From: Ceratotherium simum simum
Lineage: Eukaryota; Chordata; Mammalia; Perissodactyla; Rhinocerotidae
Direction of reading: 5' to 3'
DNA length: 64,000 nt
NCBI RefSeq assembly: GCF_000283155.1
Contig: NW_004454210.1
Span: 785,174 to 849,173, forward strand
Under the pieces are notes generated by a model. It saw only the letters and a list, made by a program, of their open reading frames with translations. It did not search any database and had not been told where the DNA came from. Position numbers and translations under genes: made by a program. Shown here piece by piece: positions 25,001 through 37,000 of the stretch (positions are counted from its first letter, which is position 1; the number at the start of each line of letters is the position of its first letter).

Positions 25001-26380
25001 TGGGAGGCTTGGCACATTTGGCTTGAGTGCTTCATCATGCTTTATTTGGGCTGCCTCTCCACAGCACTGGCAGGGAACAAAGGAGATGCCGTATGAATCT
25101 GGATCTCTGAGGGAGAGGGAGCGGGCTGCCCAGAACCACAGTCTTTCACTGGCCAGGAGAGACCACCTAAGGAGCAAGGCAGCTCGTTTTCCTAGTCCCA
25201 TGAGAGTGGAGTTTTAGCCAACCCCTCAGGAACTGCTTCAAGGGAAAAAAAACGCTGCCTCCTTCCCAAGGCCTGCTGCTCCAAGGTTTGGCTCCCTCCT
25301 TTGCCTTTGGCTCCCTCCTGCCTGTCCCCCTGGTCCTGGTCTCTAGTCCTCTGGGCCACAGGTGCAGAGCTGCCCAGGGCCCAGTCCCTCTAAGGCGCGA
25401 AGTAGAAGACCTTCCCTGAGTGACTATTGGTGCCAAAGACCCAGTTCCTGATGGACTTGGGGTGAAAACGGAGAGACAGTGAGTGGATACAGGGCCCAAG
25501 TGCCCAGAGGAGTTGACTCAGAACTGATGGGATCCTTCCCAGCCTGTCAGGCCCTGATGAGTGTAACTTCCCTCCCCCAGGGTCCTGGCACGTCTCTCTT
25601 TACTCCTGCTGGCCATGCCTTCTCACCCAGCCTTGTCCCAGGCCTGCATTTCTGTATATATTGCTGTGTATCGTGTCTATGTATTTATTGCTGGACAAGT
25701 GTGTTCATCTGCAGCCCTTGCCTGAGGATAAGGTTTAGGACTGTGTGAAGATCAAAGACCAGGGCTGACCATGGCAACCAGCTCCTAGTCCTTCCCCAAC
25801 CCCTTGGGACCCTGGCTAGTCCCAAGACTGCCCTGACAATCAGGCAGGCTTCCCCACTGTGAGTCCAAGCCTCCCCTGCCACCGAGGGCATGGCCCCAGG
25901 GAGGCTTGGCCTTGGGCTCCCCAGCCTCAGCTCTGCCCTGGCAGGGGTCTTGCTTTGGGCTGCAGAGGCCTGAGGTGACCTAGGCTTGCCTTGTGGCTGG
26001 CACCAGTAGGCTTGGCTCTAGTGGGCATCACTGGTGGGGACCTCAAGTGGCCCCCAGGCCCTGCCTTCCCTGCACAGCCAGGCTGCAATGAGGCTGAGCT
26101 CATTGCAGAGGGTAGCTCCCCCCACCCCAAGCACATCAGGCAGAAGGGTGGAGAGCATTTTTTGGTTTTGTTTCTGAAGTGGTGCCTGTACCTCCAGCCC
26201 CCAGGGGGCCTTCCCTGGCCCCACTTCTCTGCCCCCCAGGCATCACCATCCCAGCACTTTGCTCCACGTCACCTACAGATGCCCTGTGCCGAATGTATGT
26301 CAGTGTATGTATTTAAAAGGACTCATGGGCATCGGAAAATCTATGACTTTGTATCAATAAAAGATGGTGAAACTGGAATC
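22063..26380 (+). other. FBXO41: FBXO41 long 3' UTR
   Basis: From the TAA at 22060-22062 to the first canonical AATAAA on this strand at 26356-26361 there is no splice-supported coding sequence and no obvious transposon, which fits one continuous terminal exon of about 4.3 kb. An ATTAAA at 23459-23464 could give a shorter form. A Pumilio-type element TGTATATA sits at 25653-25660, next to an AT-rich stretch (GTATTTATTG, about 25679-25688). The extent is inferred from the signals and from the known long 3' UTR of the human gene. Confidence 0.7.
26356..26361 (+). terminator. FBXO41: Polyadenylation signal AATAAA, FBXO41
   Basis: AATAAA within GTATCAATAAAAGATGG, the first canonical hexamer downstream of the FBXO41 stop codon on the + strand. 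Cleavage would be expected about 15-25 nt further on. Confidence 0.7.
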
Positions 26381-27880
26381 TCTGCTTCAGGGAAGTAAAT
26401 GGTAGGTGGCCATATTTGTTGGCCTGTGTCACCAAGCCTTTCCACAGCTAAAGCACAGTGAGGCAGGAGGAGACGGATGACCCGAATGGCGTTGACGGCA
26501 TGAATGACGCGTCAGGAAGACTTGTCTCAGGATTGTCGACGTCGCTGGAGGAAGGCCGTGCAGGTTACTGCCCCTGCCACAGCTCACTACCGTTCACTGT
26601 CTGCATGCAGACAAAACGCAGGGGTTGTCATTTCTAGCTCAGCAGGGAGAGGCCATCTTTAAGGGCAACCCCAGTACAAGGACAGCAGGAGCAGCAAGCG
26701 TTGTCCAGTCCCTCAGCGTCTTGGCCACCTCTTGAGGAGGCTCTGGCCAACCAATCCGACTTTGGCCTGGGGGAGACCAAGATGTCCATTATGGTCTGGC
26801 CTCGACTTCCCCGTTTTACAAAATGGGGTTGCCCCACTGATTACTCAGCTCTTGAAATATGTAAAAATCAGAAAAAAGAACAGGTATTTAGGCTTACACT
26901 GTGTGTCACTAGCATCAAACAAGTAGGTGAGCATTTATCTCCACAGCTCTGAGCCAGCTATTATCATCATCATCATCCAGGCATAACAGCTGAGGTCTGA
27001 AAAACTAGTCTACCCAAGCACCATCAAGTTAGGAGGGATGCTGGACTCCAAATCTGGACCTGCCCACCAGCCCACACTGCTTTTCAGTCTGTCTAATCAG
27101 GAGTGGTTGGACTCAAGAGATTTTTTTTTGAAAATCAGTTCCCAGTTTCAAGCAGCAAAAGCTTCAGTGGCTTAAGACGACATAATTATTTACCTCTAGC
27201 TTCAGTAATTACTAACTACAGCTAGCTGCAGGCCAGCTCTCAGGACTAGTACAAATGAGGAGGCAGTTCGACCCTGCTGACTTCCAGTTAATCTGTGCTG
27301 GCCATTCCAAACTTCCACTGGTCAGAAGAAAGCGAAAGGGACCCCTAAGACCACTGGTAGTTGAACTGAGAAGACCAGGTGGGTACTCCTTCAGCCGCCC
27401 CCTCAATGGACTTCTAAGAAGTCACAAGCTTAGAGAAAGGTTTTAGAGAGGCCACATACTCTCTAAGAGTCTTCAACCTCAAAATCTTGAACAAGAGGGA
27501 CCAAAAGAATATGGAGGTAGAAGGGGCAGACAAGGTGATGTAACACGTTTACTCAAACCCTGGGAGCAGGGCCTGATTAGGCCAGGGCCAAATAAGATGA
27601 TGTCAGGAGAAAAAGAAGCGATGCCTCATCTCCCAGCCACACTGGGACAAAAAAAGAAACCAAAGTGAAACTTCCAGACAGGGGCCACTTAGGTGGAGCG
27701 TCCCCTAGCAGGGTGGACCCACACTCCGCCTTAACGACTAGAGGCTGTTGAGAACTTGGGTGAACAGGAGGAAAGATGATTCTCTCTTTTCTACCTGTTG
27801 GGTGAGTACATACAAAGCTAAAATGCTGAGCTGCAGTCAAGACCTTTATGAATAAAACTGTGCCCAAATAATGTGCAAAG
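26381..27880. other. Interval between the convergent FBXO41 and CCT7 ends
   Basis: About 1.5 kb between the two poly(A) sites. A CpG-containing patch lies at about 26480-26560, a probable reverse MIR at 26950-27090, and a GGCTTAAGACGAC-type old repeat at 27150-27430. No gene is seen. Confidence 0.55.
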
Positions 27881-27899
27881 TGAGTTCTAAGTCTTACAT

Positions 27900-27905
27900 T
27901 TTATT
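27900..27905 (-). terminator. CCT7: Polyadenylation signal AATAAA, CCT7
   Basis: TTTATT on the + strand (AATAAA on the transcript), about 120 nt after the CCT7 TGA, giving a short 3' UTR of roughly 140 nt as expected for this gene. Cleavage is likely near 27880. Confidence 0.75.
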
Positions 27906-28024
27906 TAAATAACCTCCAGTGAGAACAGAGTGGGCCAATTACTACCCCTTCTTCTAATACCAATGAACCAAGAGAGTACGCGCACCCCGCAGCCAGCCTG
28001 CCAGCCACTCATGTGAGGTGCCTC

Positions 28025-31000
28025 TCAGTGGGGACGGCCACGACCTCGGCCCCGGCCAGCAGCTGGGGGAGCGTCCACTGTTGAGCGAGGGTTCTTGATG
28101 GTTTCATCTACAGACACGATAAGGCACGCGGCCTCAGAGGCTGCAGTCAGCGCATTGATCCGCACCATGGCTGGCTCCCACACAAAGGCCTCAAAGTTGT
28201 CAGCAATGTCCTCATTGTTGATGTCCACCCCGTACCAAATGCCCCCCTGAAAGAACAGGAAGAGGGGAGGTAATATGGAACTGCTCCCAAATTTCTTCTT
28301 GCATACCCTCCAAAAGACTCGAATTGTTAGGAATCCTCTCTGAACTTGCTGGCGTTCCCCTGAGGAAGACAGTACCTGCCTGGGGGAGCACCACAGGAAC
28401 CTGGAAGTGCACCTCCTCCCACCCGCCCCCGCCAACCACCCCCTTCACACCCTGGACATGCCGATCACTCAAGAGCTCTGGGCCCTCTCCCAGGCAAGGT
28501 GCTATGTTTTGGGGAGGCTCCATCCTCAGGTCACCTGAGGACTGTGTATAGCAAACCACGGTTCTCAAGAGGAACACTTTCCCATCCCTTATTTCGTTTT
28601 ATCATCTCACTGCTTCCACTAGTCTCCATTTTACAGATGAAGAAACTGAGGCACAGAGAGGTGCAGTGACTTGCTTCAAGTCCTAACACAAGTCCGAAGC
28701 AAGGTCACTCACTCAGTGCTGCTGTCAGAGTGCTGAGCACTTAACAACCATCTCAAATATTTACTTAATAGCAAATGAACAAATTAAGTTCTCAGAGAGC
28801 CACGACTTGGAGGCAGCAGTCCACGGCTGGATTGTGTGTCAGCAGGGCTCTGGACTGCCTCACCACCGCACATGTGGCCAGTGTGTGCTTCCAGGCAGGA
28901 GGCTGCAGGGTTCCTCCGGTTCCTCCCATCGCACTGTCAGGAGTGATCATAGTCTTGGTAGAAGCACTGAAGAAACCCTGGAACCTCCAGTCCTGGCACT
29001 GAGGCTTTCACTCTGCCCTCAGAGGAGGGAGTTAGTTGGTACTGGGTTTAGTTCCAGCCCTATCACCTGGGCCTGAACATGCAGAGCTTGAATAAGCACA
29101 GAACACACAGAGTCTAGCCCCATCCACCCAATCCCTGGACCCCGAGGAGAAGGACCCACCTGGGCATGCCGAGCACGCAGCTTGTTGAGGATGTTTGTAG
29201 CATCAAAGCCAGCATTGTCACACAGCTGGCGTGGGATAATTTCCAAGGCCTTGGCATATGCCCCAATCAACAGCTGCTGTTTTCCTGGAATGGTCCTTGA
29301 GTAATCCCGCAGGTACTTGGAGAGCTCCATCTCAATGGCCCCGCCACCAGCCACCACTGAATCGTTCTGCAAAGATCAGATCCATCTCTCCATGCAAGCA
29401 GGCCCCAGTCCAAGCTCCAGGCACAGTCAAGTAGGGCCACTCAGTCAACAGGCCTTCCAGCCCAGAAAGAGAGTGGTTCTTCATTCCTTCCCCCATCCCA
29501 AGCCCCAGGAAGCCCAGACATGGCCCTTGTCTGGCATGTCTCAACTTCAATCTGGTGAACCTTATGGTTTCTGACTGTCGTCAAGGTCACCTGTAACTTG
29601 AGGGCACTGACACAATCCCTGGGCTGGCTGACTACATCAGCATAACAGCTGCTCATAAGAACAAGTCTTAGCCTTTAAGGCGGCATGACCTATTTTGAGA
29701 GACTGAGGCTGTTTCTCTATGATTTGTGAGGTAAGTCAGGGCCCACACGCCACCCAGGGAAGGACAGGTTATACAGGGAAGGAATCACCACACAAATCCA
29801 GGGTCTTATCAGCTCAGGTGTAGAGTGGGCTGTGCAGGCAGAAAGCCCCCAGCCTAGTACCTTGATGGCCCTCCTCACAATCATGATGGCGTCGTGCAGG
29901 GACCGCTCTGTCTCCTCCATAAACTGCTCAGCGCCACCACGGAGGATGATAGTGCAAGTCTTGGCCTTGGGGCAGCCAGTGAAGAAATTGTACCTACACC
30001 AGGGTCAAATCATACATGTGAACTCCTTTCTGCTGCCAACCTGCTGCGTTCTGACCTCACCAAGTCCTCCTAACACTCAGCAGCTGTTCTTCTGTTCCTC
30101 ACTAAGGTTCTCCAATCCCACCCATAAAGACGTTCTTGGGAAGGTCTGGGGCTGTACCACTGAGGCATAAAAGATAGTAGAGTCGGACTTTAGACCCAAC
30201 CTGATCTTCTTCCCTCCCAAACCACTCCATATGAGCTCTGTATGCCCTAAAAGGTGAGATTTCAAAAAAGAGTAGCACATGCTACATACTACATCCAAAT
30301 ATGGCAGAAGGCCAGACCCAGGCAGGTCTCAGCCAACAGGCAGCCCAGCCTACAGCTCACCTCTCGCCTCCAATCTGGGTCTCTTCAAAGACCTGGCAGC
30401 GGCCCAGCACATCTGCTGACAGAGCATTCACACTGGTCTGGATGGAGCCTCCACAAGCCTGAGGAGCACAAGAATACAAGATCATCTAGCAGTAAAGGCT
30501 CATACAAGGTGAGAAGCCACCTAGTCTTAAAGCCAATCCCCATGCTGGACTCTGCCATGGCCCCATGGCCCTCTGCACTGGATAACACTCTCACCCTTGA
30601 CCTCCAGGCGACCCTTAGGCCCCTGGAAAAGGAGAAAACAAAACAAAACTAACACATGTGAAGGGCAAACAGGCCTAGTGAAAAGGAGATGGGGACCCTT
30701 TGCTTCACCCAACACCTCCTCCCCCAAAACCAGGGTGCTTTGCGTCCAGCAACTGAAGTCAGGATCAGTGCTTTAGACCTAAAGTGTCTTTGGTGAGATG
30801 CTCATGAAGAAAGGGAGGAACCTGGCTAGAAGCATTAATACTTGGGCTTATGCAGCTAATCACAGCATTACTGCTAGGTTCCCTCACAAATTAGGTTTCC
30901 TGCCTTGTTTCGGTTAGACTAATTTTTGTATAGAGAGCACACACACACGGGGACTGGAGCGCTTCACGGGCCTAGACACACATGCCAACCTGACAGTGCA

Positions 31001-34000
31001 CTGTAATATACCAGGGGTAAATGAAAACCCCTCTGGGGCCACGAAGACCAAGAAGGAGCCTGTGAAAGTTTGGTTACCATCATTGTCCTCTTCAGATCCT
31101 CCTCTGGCACTCGGCCAGCACAGAACATGTCCCTGTCGGCAAAGTACTGGGTCGCCACATCCCCAATGGGGAGTTTGGACAAGACGACTTTGGCTCCGGA
31201 ATGATGGATCCTCTCTAACTTGTCATAGAGAATGTTCCACTCAGCATCAACAATTGCCTGATAATCCTAAAGAGACCCAGAAAAGGATGAAGATGCTTTG
31301 GGGTGCAGGTTAGCATATATGTTAGGCTAAAATATACCCCCCAAAATAAAATATGCTGATTTATTTGGGAATTAACAGGGGGTAAACAGAATAGCCTCTT
31401 CTTAGTCCAAATAAATAAGGACCCTGTAAGATAACTTAGGGACCACCTAAAACTTACGACTGGGAGCTACACCACTGCTGGCACTGCCAAGGTGTGAGAA
31501 ATAGTTTAGCCTTGCTGAGTTCTAGCCTCCTCTGAGGTACTGCACCCATGGAATTCCCAATGATAAGACCCTTTCCCCCAAAGGCCATTCTGCATTGGGG
31601 ACACATTTCCCAAGAGCACCTGCTTATAGCTGGGTGACACTGCTAGCTCCAGGGACAGCCTTGGTAATATCAATAATGGGAGTACACCTGTCCCTGCAGT
31701 GTGAGACCCAGTCTAGAAGGGGAAGAGCCCACATCTGCCCAAATCAAGAGGAATCAAAATACTGGGCTTGCTACATAGCCAGAGAGCCCTGGCCAGCCCC
31801 TTCCTTGGGCTGGGGACAGAAGATAATATTTCAGCAGGTCTGCCCTATCCAAATCTCCTCAGGTTCAGGTTACTCAGAGACAGTACAGAGTGAGAAAAGA
31901 AGTGGGCCTGGTATTTAGACATCAACATTTAGGGGGACAGGAGAAGAAAGGGGCCCATAAGGAGCCTGAGAAACAGAGCTGGGCCTAAGGCAGCCACAGA
32001 GACCCAAGGCTTTGGCCCATTTCCACACCACCGCCAGCTGGTGGGGCCTACCTCAACTGTGTGGACTCTGATTTCAGCGTTATCTTTCTCAGCTTTCAGC
32101 TCGAGCTCAACATTTAAAAGGGCAATCATTGGATTATCATACTTTTTGGGTTGCATTTCAAACCCAGCATAAGAGAAAGTCTTCTTGAATGCAACACCAG
32201 CTACCAGCTGGGACTCCTGTTTAAAAAAACAAACAAAATAGTTCAACAGTTCAGTACACGCAAGAAATTAAATCAGCTCAGTGGTGTGCTGGACTAATGT
32301 GTGTCCATTCCCAGGAACCTGGCAGAGTTAACCATGTCTTTATTTCATTGTTGTAACAAAGCCTTTCCATTATCATAAAAGCTGGGGAAAATACAAAACA
32401 TATTTTTGTTGTCTCTTCAGCATAAGGAAAATCAGCTTACAGAGACTAAGCATGGTAAAGGCCTGTTTGGGCTGTCCTCTAAGACTGGCCTTGAAACAGG
32501 TGCCAAGGGATAATGCTGTAAGTATTTACCTGCAGAGCCAAGAAAGGAGGCAGGTATTTACGACTAAAGCACAGGCTGTCCAATGCCTCCCACTTCGATC
32601 CCAACTCCTGAGTCTTCTACTGTACACACCTACGCATACCCCTCTCTACTTGTACTGCATGCACATGCGTGCGCGTGCACACACACACGCACACTCTCCA
32701 GCACGTATGCTATAGCCTAGCTGCTTCCTCTTCCCAGGAGATAAAGCCAAAAGGTCGCAAAGGTCAGAAATTCCCTGTGCAGTTCCCAAGCTATCATTGT
32801 GGCTTCCCCCATCTCAATCCCTCAAAACATGAACTTCTACTTCTTGTTCCATAACAGAGCTTCCTGTGGGTTGGATTTAATAGCAAGGCATAATAGAAAG
32901 CATGTTGCACTGAGCACTGACTTCAGCACTCTCAGAAGATGTAGGTTCAAATCTCAGACCTCTTTCTTACCAATGATCAAGTCATTTCTCGCTCCATAAA
33001 AAAGGGTATATTCAGTTCAATGACCTATCTGTTCTCTGCCAGTGCTAATCCACAATCCTAATCTATAATACTGTAGCCTATCAGGGAACAGATTCCTACA
33101 TGATTCAAACCCACAGCGTCCTGAAAGGGGTGATGCCTAAGCTGAATCAGGATGGAGGAGCAGAAATTAGCCAAACAGAAAAAAGGAAGAAAGAGATGTT
33201 TGCAAGGGGCAAAGACAGTGTGCTGGAATCAGAATGCAAAGCCCTTTGCAGCTGCTGGAATATAAGTAGAGGGCAGGGACCCGCTTAGGAGAATCTTATA
33301 GGCTCTGCTAAGGCCTGGCTCTTATCCTGTAAGCAATGCAGAACCCCAAAAGGCTTTACACACAGGGCAGTAAACAGGGGAACTTCACCCTGCAATAGAA
33401 AATAGAACAGGTCTAGGGATGCAAGACTGGAGGAAGGGTGACCACTGCCAGGACAATGGTCTTGGGATTAAGTAAAAGAGATAGACTGAAGGTGACCAAC
33501 AGGTAGGTTGTGGGGAACTGGAAAGATTTTCAAAGATGACCCTAGATTTCTGGTTTGAGTGACTAAACAAATGGTGGTGATACCAACTATGTCAAGGAAT
33601 ACAGAAAATCCCACAAGTTTGAAGGACGATAACGAGTTCAGTGGCAATTAGATACAGGAGTGTGAGGCTCAAGGAAGAGGTAAACGGTGAGGATTTACAT
33701 CAGGAAGTTCTCAGTTAACCCTGAGAATAAGTAAATCAGTAAATAATTACTATCACCATTTAGTGAATTCTGCACATCAGGTTTTGTGTTAAGAATTTTA
33801 CATGCATTTATGGGATGTGCGACAGTTTGAGAAAAATACAAGTTTTTTGTGTTTTTGGCTTGGAGCCCCTGGCTTTCTCACCAGATAAGATGATTAGTTC
33901 TGATCCCTAGTTCAGTGGACGCCAATTGAATCTCAAGGGTTTAAGGAAGTAGAAAAGCCAAGGAGAAGATGGAATACTGCTACCAAAGCAGTGGGTAAAG

Positions 34001-37000
34001 ACAAAGTCAACAAGCCATGATGTAGAGAATGGGCTGAAAAATGAGTGACACTGGGGGCCAGAGAGGGAATGGCTCAGATGACCTCCAGATTCCTCACAGC
34101 TTTAGCACATAAACCTCAGTGCACTGACATGTGCCATGACAGGAGGAAGAAAAGGAGAGAGGAGGACAGAGTGCAAGTGCAATCTGGAAAGGTAAAAGTC
34201 AAAGAACAAAAGGTGAGGGGCCAGGCTCTAATATTTCAAGCAGGTCTTGCCCTGCTTCACTTCAGCCTGAGGTCACCAAGGAAGAGTATGGTAAGAAGTA
34301 GGGCAGGCCGGAGACTGGAAAGGTCCAAAGTAGCACAGAGACACCAACATCAAAGGAGGTTTCCAGACAGATACTACTGTGTTAAAAACAACAACAACAA
34401 AAACAAGTTACAGTCGTGTTGTGCAAGATAACAGCCACTAGTCACATGTTGCTATTTCAATTTAAATAAATGGAAATCAAATTTAAAACTCAGTCGTTCA
34501 GTTCCACTAACTTCATTTCAAGCTCTCAGTAGCCACACCTGGCTAGTGGCTACCATACTGGAAAGTGCAGATATATAACAGTTTCACAACTGCAGAGAGT
34601 TCTTTTGGGCAGCAATGAGTTAAGAGCTACACATGCTGATATGGATCAAATTCTAAAATATGTTGTTAAGTGGACAAAAGCAAGTTACAGAAAATTGTAT
34701 TATAAGTGAGCACTTGTGTTTAAGAAAGCAGTATTTACATATGTGCTTATAGATGGCAGAGTAATTCTGGAAGGATACAAACACAGTCTCTTAATAGTGG
34801 TTGAATCTGGGGCAGGAGTGGTGTAGGGCACGTTAATTTTTTCCTTTAGGCCCTTTTACACAGTTTGAACTACATATCATCTATCCAAAACACATGAATA
34901 AAAGAAGGGAGAGCTTGACTATATCACTTGGAGAAGAACGGACTGAAAAGTACTTCTCAAACTTATTGAGAGGATCATAGATAATTTATTGGAGCTAGCC
35001 CTATCTCCTCCCACATTAACAGTGAGATTCTGAAAATCAGCCAGTTCAACCTTCCAATCCGCTGACAAGTAAATATAGGCCCACAGAGGTTACAAAATGT
35101 ATCTACAGTACCGCCTATAGTGGCAGTATGGGAACACAGCTCAAGTCTGACTTCCAGTCCAACAAGCACTCTCTCTACACCTGTAACGTTGCTCACCTCC
35201 TATATACAAGCTGTCCGAAGGGTCAATGTGAAAGCAGGAGCCCCCTAGGAGGCCGTAGCAGGCTTACCTCCAGGGCACCACCTTGCACCTTCTTGATTCC
35301 AATCATTTTAAGCTGCAGCAAATCATCAAGCATCATCACCGCATCCACCACCATCTTAGCAAAGAAGGCTTTCTGCTGGGAAATCAGCTTGGAGCTCAGA
35401 GCAGTCATGGCACACTTCTCCAGCAGCTTCCTCTGCTCCCTGGGACACAAGCGTGGGACCTGCATCAGGACTTGAAAGCCCCTCTTATCTGACTCTATTG
35501 CAACGTGGAGGTGGTTTCTGTTCTAGCCTCCGAACTCAGCCCTCACCACCTTCATCTTCTGTATCTTTAGGGCAGGTTATCAGTGACAGATGGTGACGGC
35601 AGTTCAAGACCTCATGTCTGACAGCTTTTAAACTACATTCTACAGCCTCTTGTGCTGCATGGACTGGGGCACAGCCAAGGGTCTAGCAAGAGCCAAATAG
35701 CCCCAGGCCCATAAAGGGATTACGGCAAGCTTCTGCATCCAACTTGGCCACAGGAAGTCAAGGTTCTAACAAAGCCCACTGCAAACTTACACTTTATCTT
35801 CCTTCTTCACAGTCACTGCGATCTCTTTGATCTTGTTAACTGCCTGCCAAGAACAAAAGCTGAGTGAGTCTCTCATGCTAAAGACAAATTGGAGAAGTAG
35901 GTCCCAAACTCTCTTGCTAGTCCCTCATCTGTTTACAGCTGAAACAACATTCGTAAGTCTTGCAGCTGCCCAGAAAAATAGAAATCTCTATAGTTTAGAC
36001 TTCTCTCAAAGTTAGAAATGTAGAATGGGTATAGTTCTGAGCACTTCCAGGATTTGCAGGTAACATACGTAAACAAATGAGGGGAAACAAGCTATTACAG
36101 TAGATTAGGCCAAACCTTCTGGCTTATGATAAACACCTATGACAACTTCTAACACTTTATATATTCATTAGATATGTAATATATGATATACACATTTGTA
36201 TGTTAAACTTTATATCTTTTGAAAAGCACTCCTCATGTGATCTCATTTTAACGTCACCACCCTGAAACAGACTGAGAAAGTAAGGCCTAGAGGATTGACT
36301 TGCCCCAGGTCACAGAATGAAGGTCAATAAAAGTGAAGGCGCAAGATGTGCCATGAGGTACCTGGTAAACAGACTTACTGAGAGCCTATGATATGTCTAC
36401 ACAGTCTATCAGGAAACTTGAGGCTTACAGAGACTAAGCAACATGTCTAGTTAAAAAGCTACTGAATGGTAGAACTGAGACTCCTAGGGAGTAGAACTCA
36501 GAGAATGTCCAAGAACTCTGTTCCCAGTCCCTCCAACACCCCAGTAAAGGTATTATCTTAAGAGAAACATGAAGCTGCCCAGGTACAAGGCCAAGTTAAC
36601 CAGTATTCCCATACCAACTGGGTGGCAGTGCGGAAAGCTCGGATGATGATCTGTGGGTGTAAACCTTCCTCCACGTAGGGTTTCACCTGCTTCAGAAACT
36701 CTGCAGCCAGCAGGGTCACTGAGGTAGTGCCATCACCAACCTGGAAGAGGATGACAGGAAATTCTCGTTTTCTCACGTTCGGGGATAAAGTCCTGAAGCT
36801 CCATTTTTAGGTAATCTACCCATTTAAACTGGAGACTGTTTAAATGGGTGTCAAGCTTTTTTCTGGAAGCATAGGTTTTTGCAACAAGTAGAAAGAAGGC
36901 GACAGTTAAGTACCCCTCCCATCAAAAGGTCCTGGGCTACAAAATTAATTTCACAGCTAGGCCCATTCTGCAAAGAGGGCTGATTTGGACAATCAGATTT

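Larger units (their letters stand above)
32217..35267 (-). other. CCT7: CCT7 intron 6, 3.05 kb
   Basis: Holds an alternating CA/TG-rich microsatellite (32655-32698), a MIR (32890-33020), diverged old repeat text (33100-34400), a LINE-1 3' end (34640-34915) and a probable reverse MIR (35030-35170). No extra exon is supported. Confidence 0.65.

Noticed and set aside
27850..27857. AATAAA on the + strand near 27851 as an FBXO41 end
   Set aside because: The hexamer at 26356 comes first, and 27851 lies in an intergenic stretch with old repeat text just before CCT7's own end.
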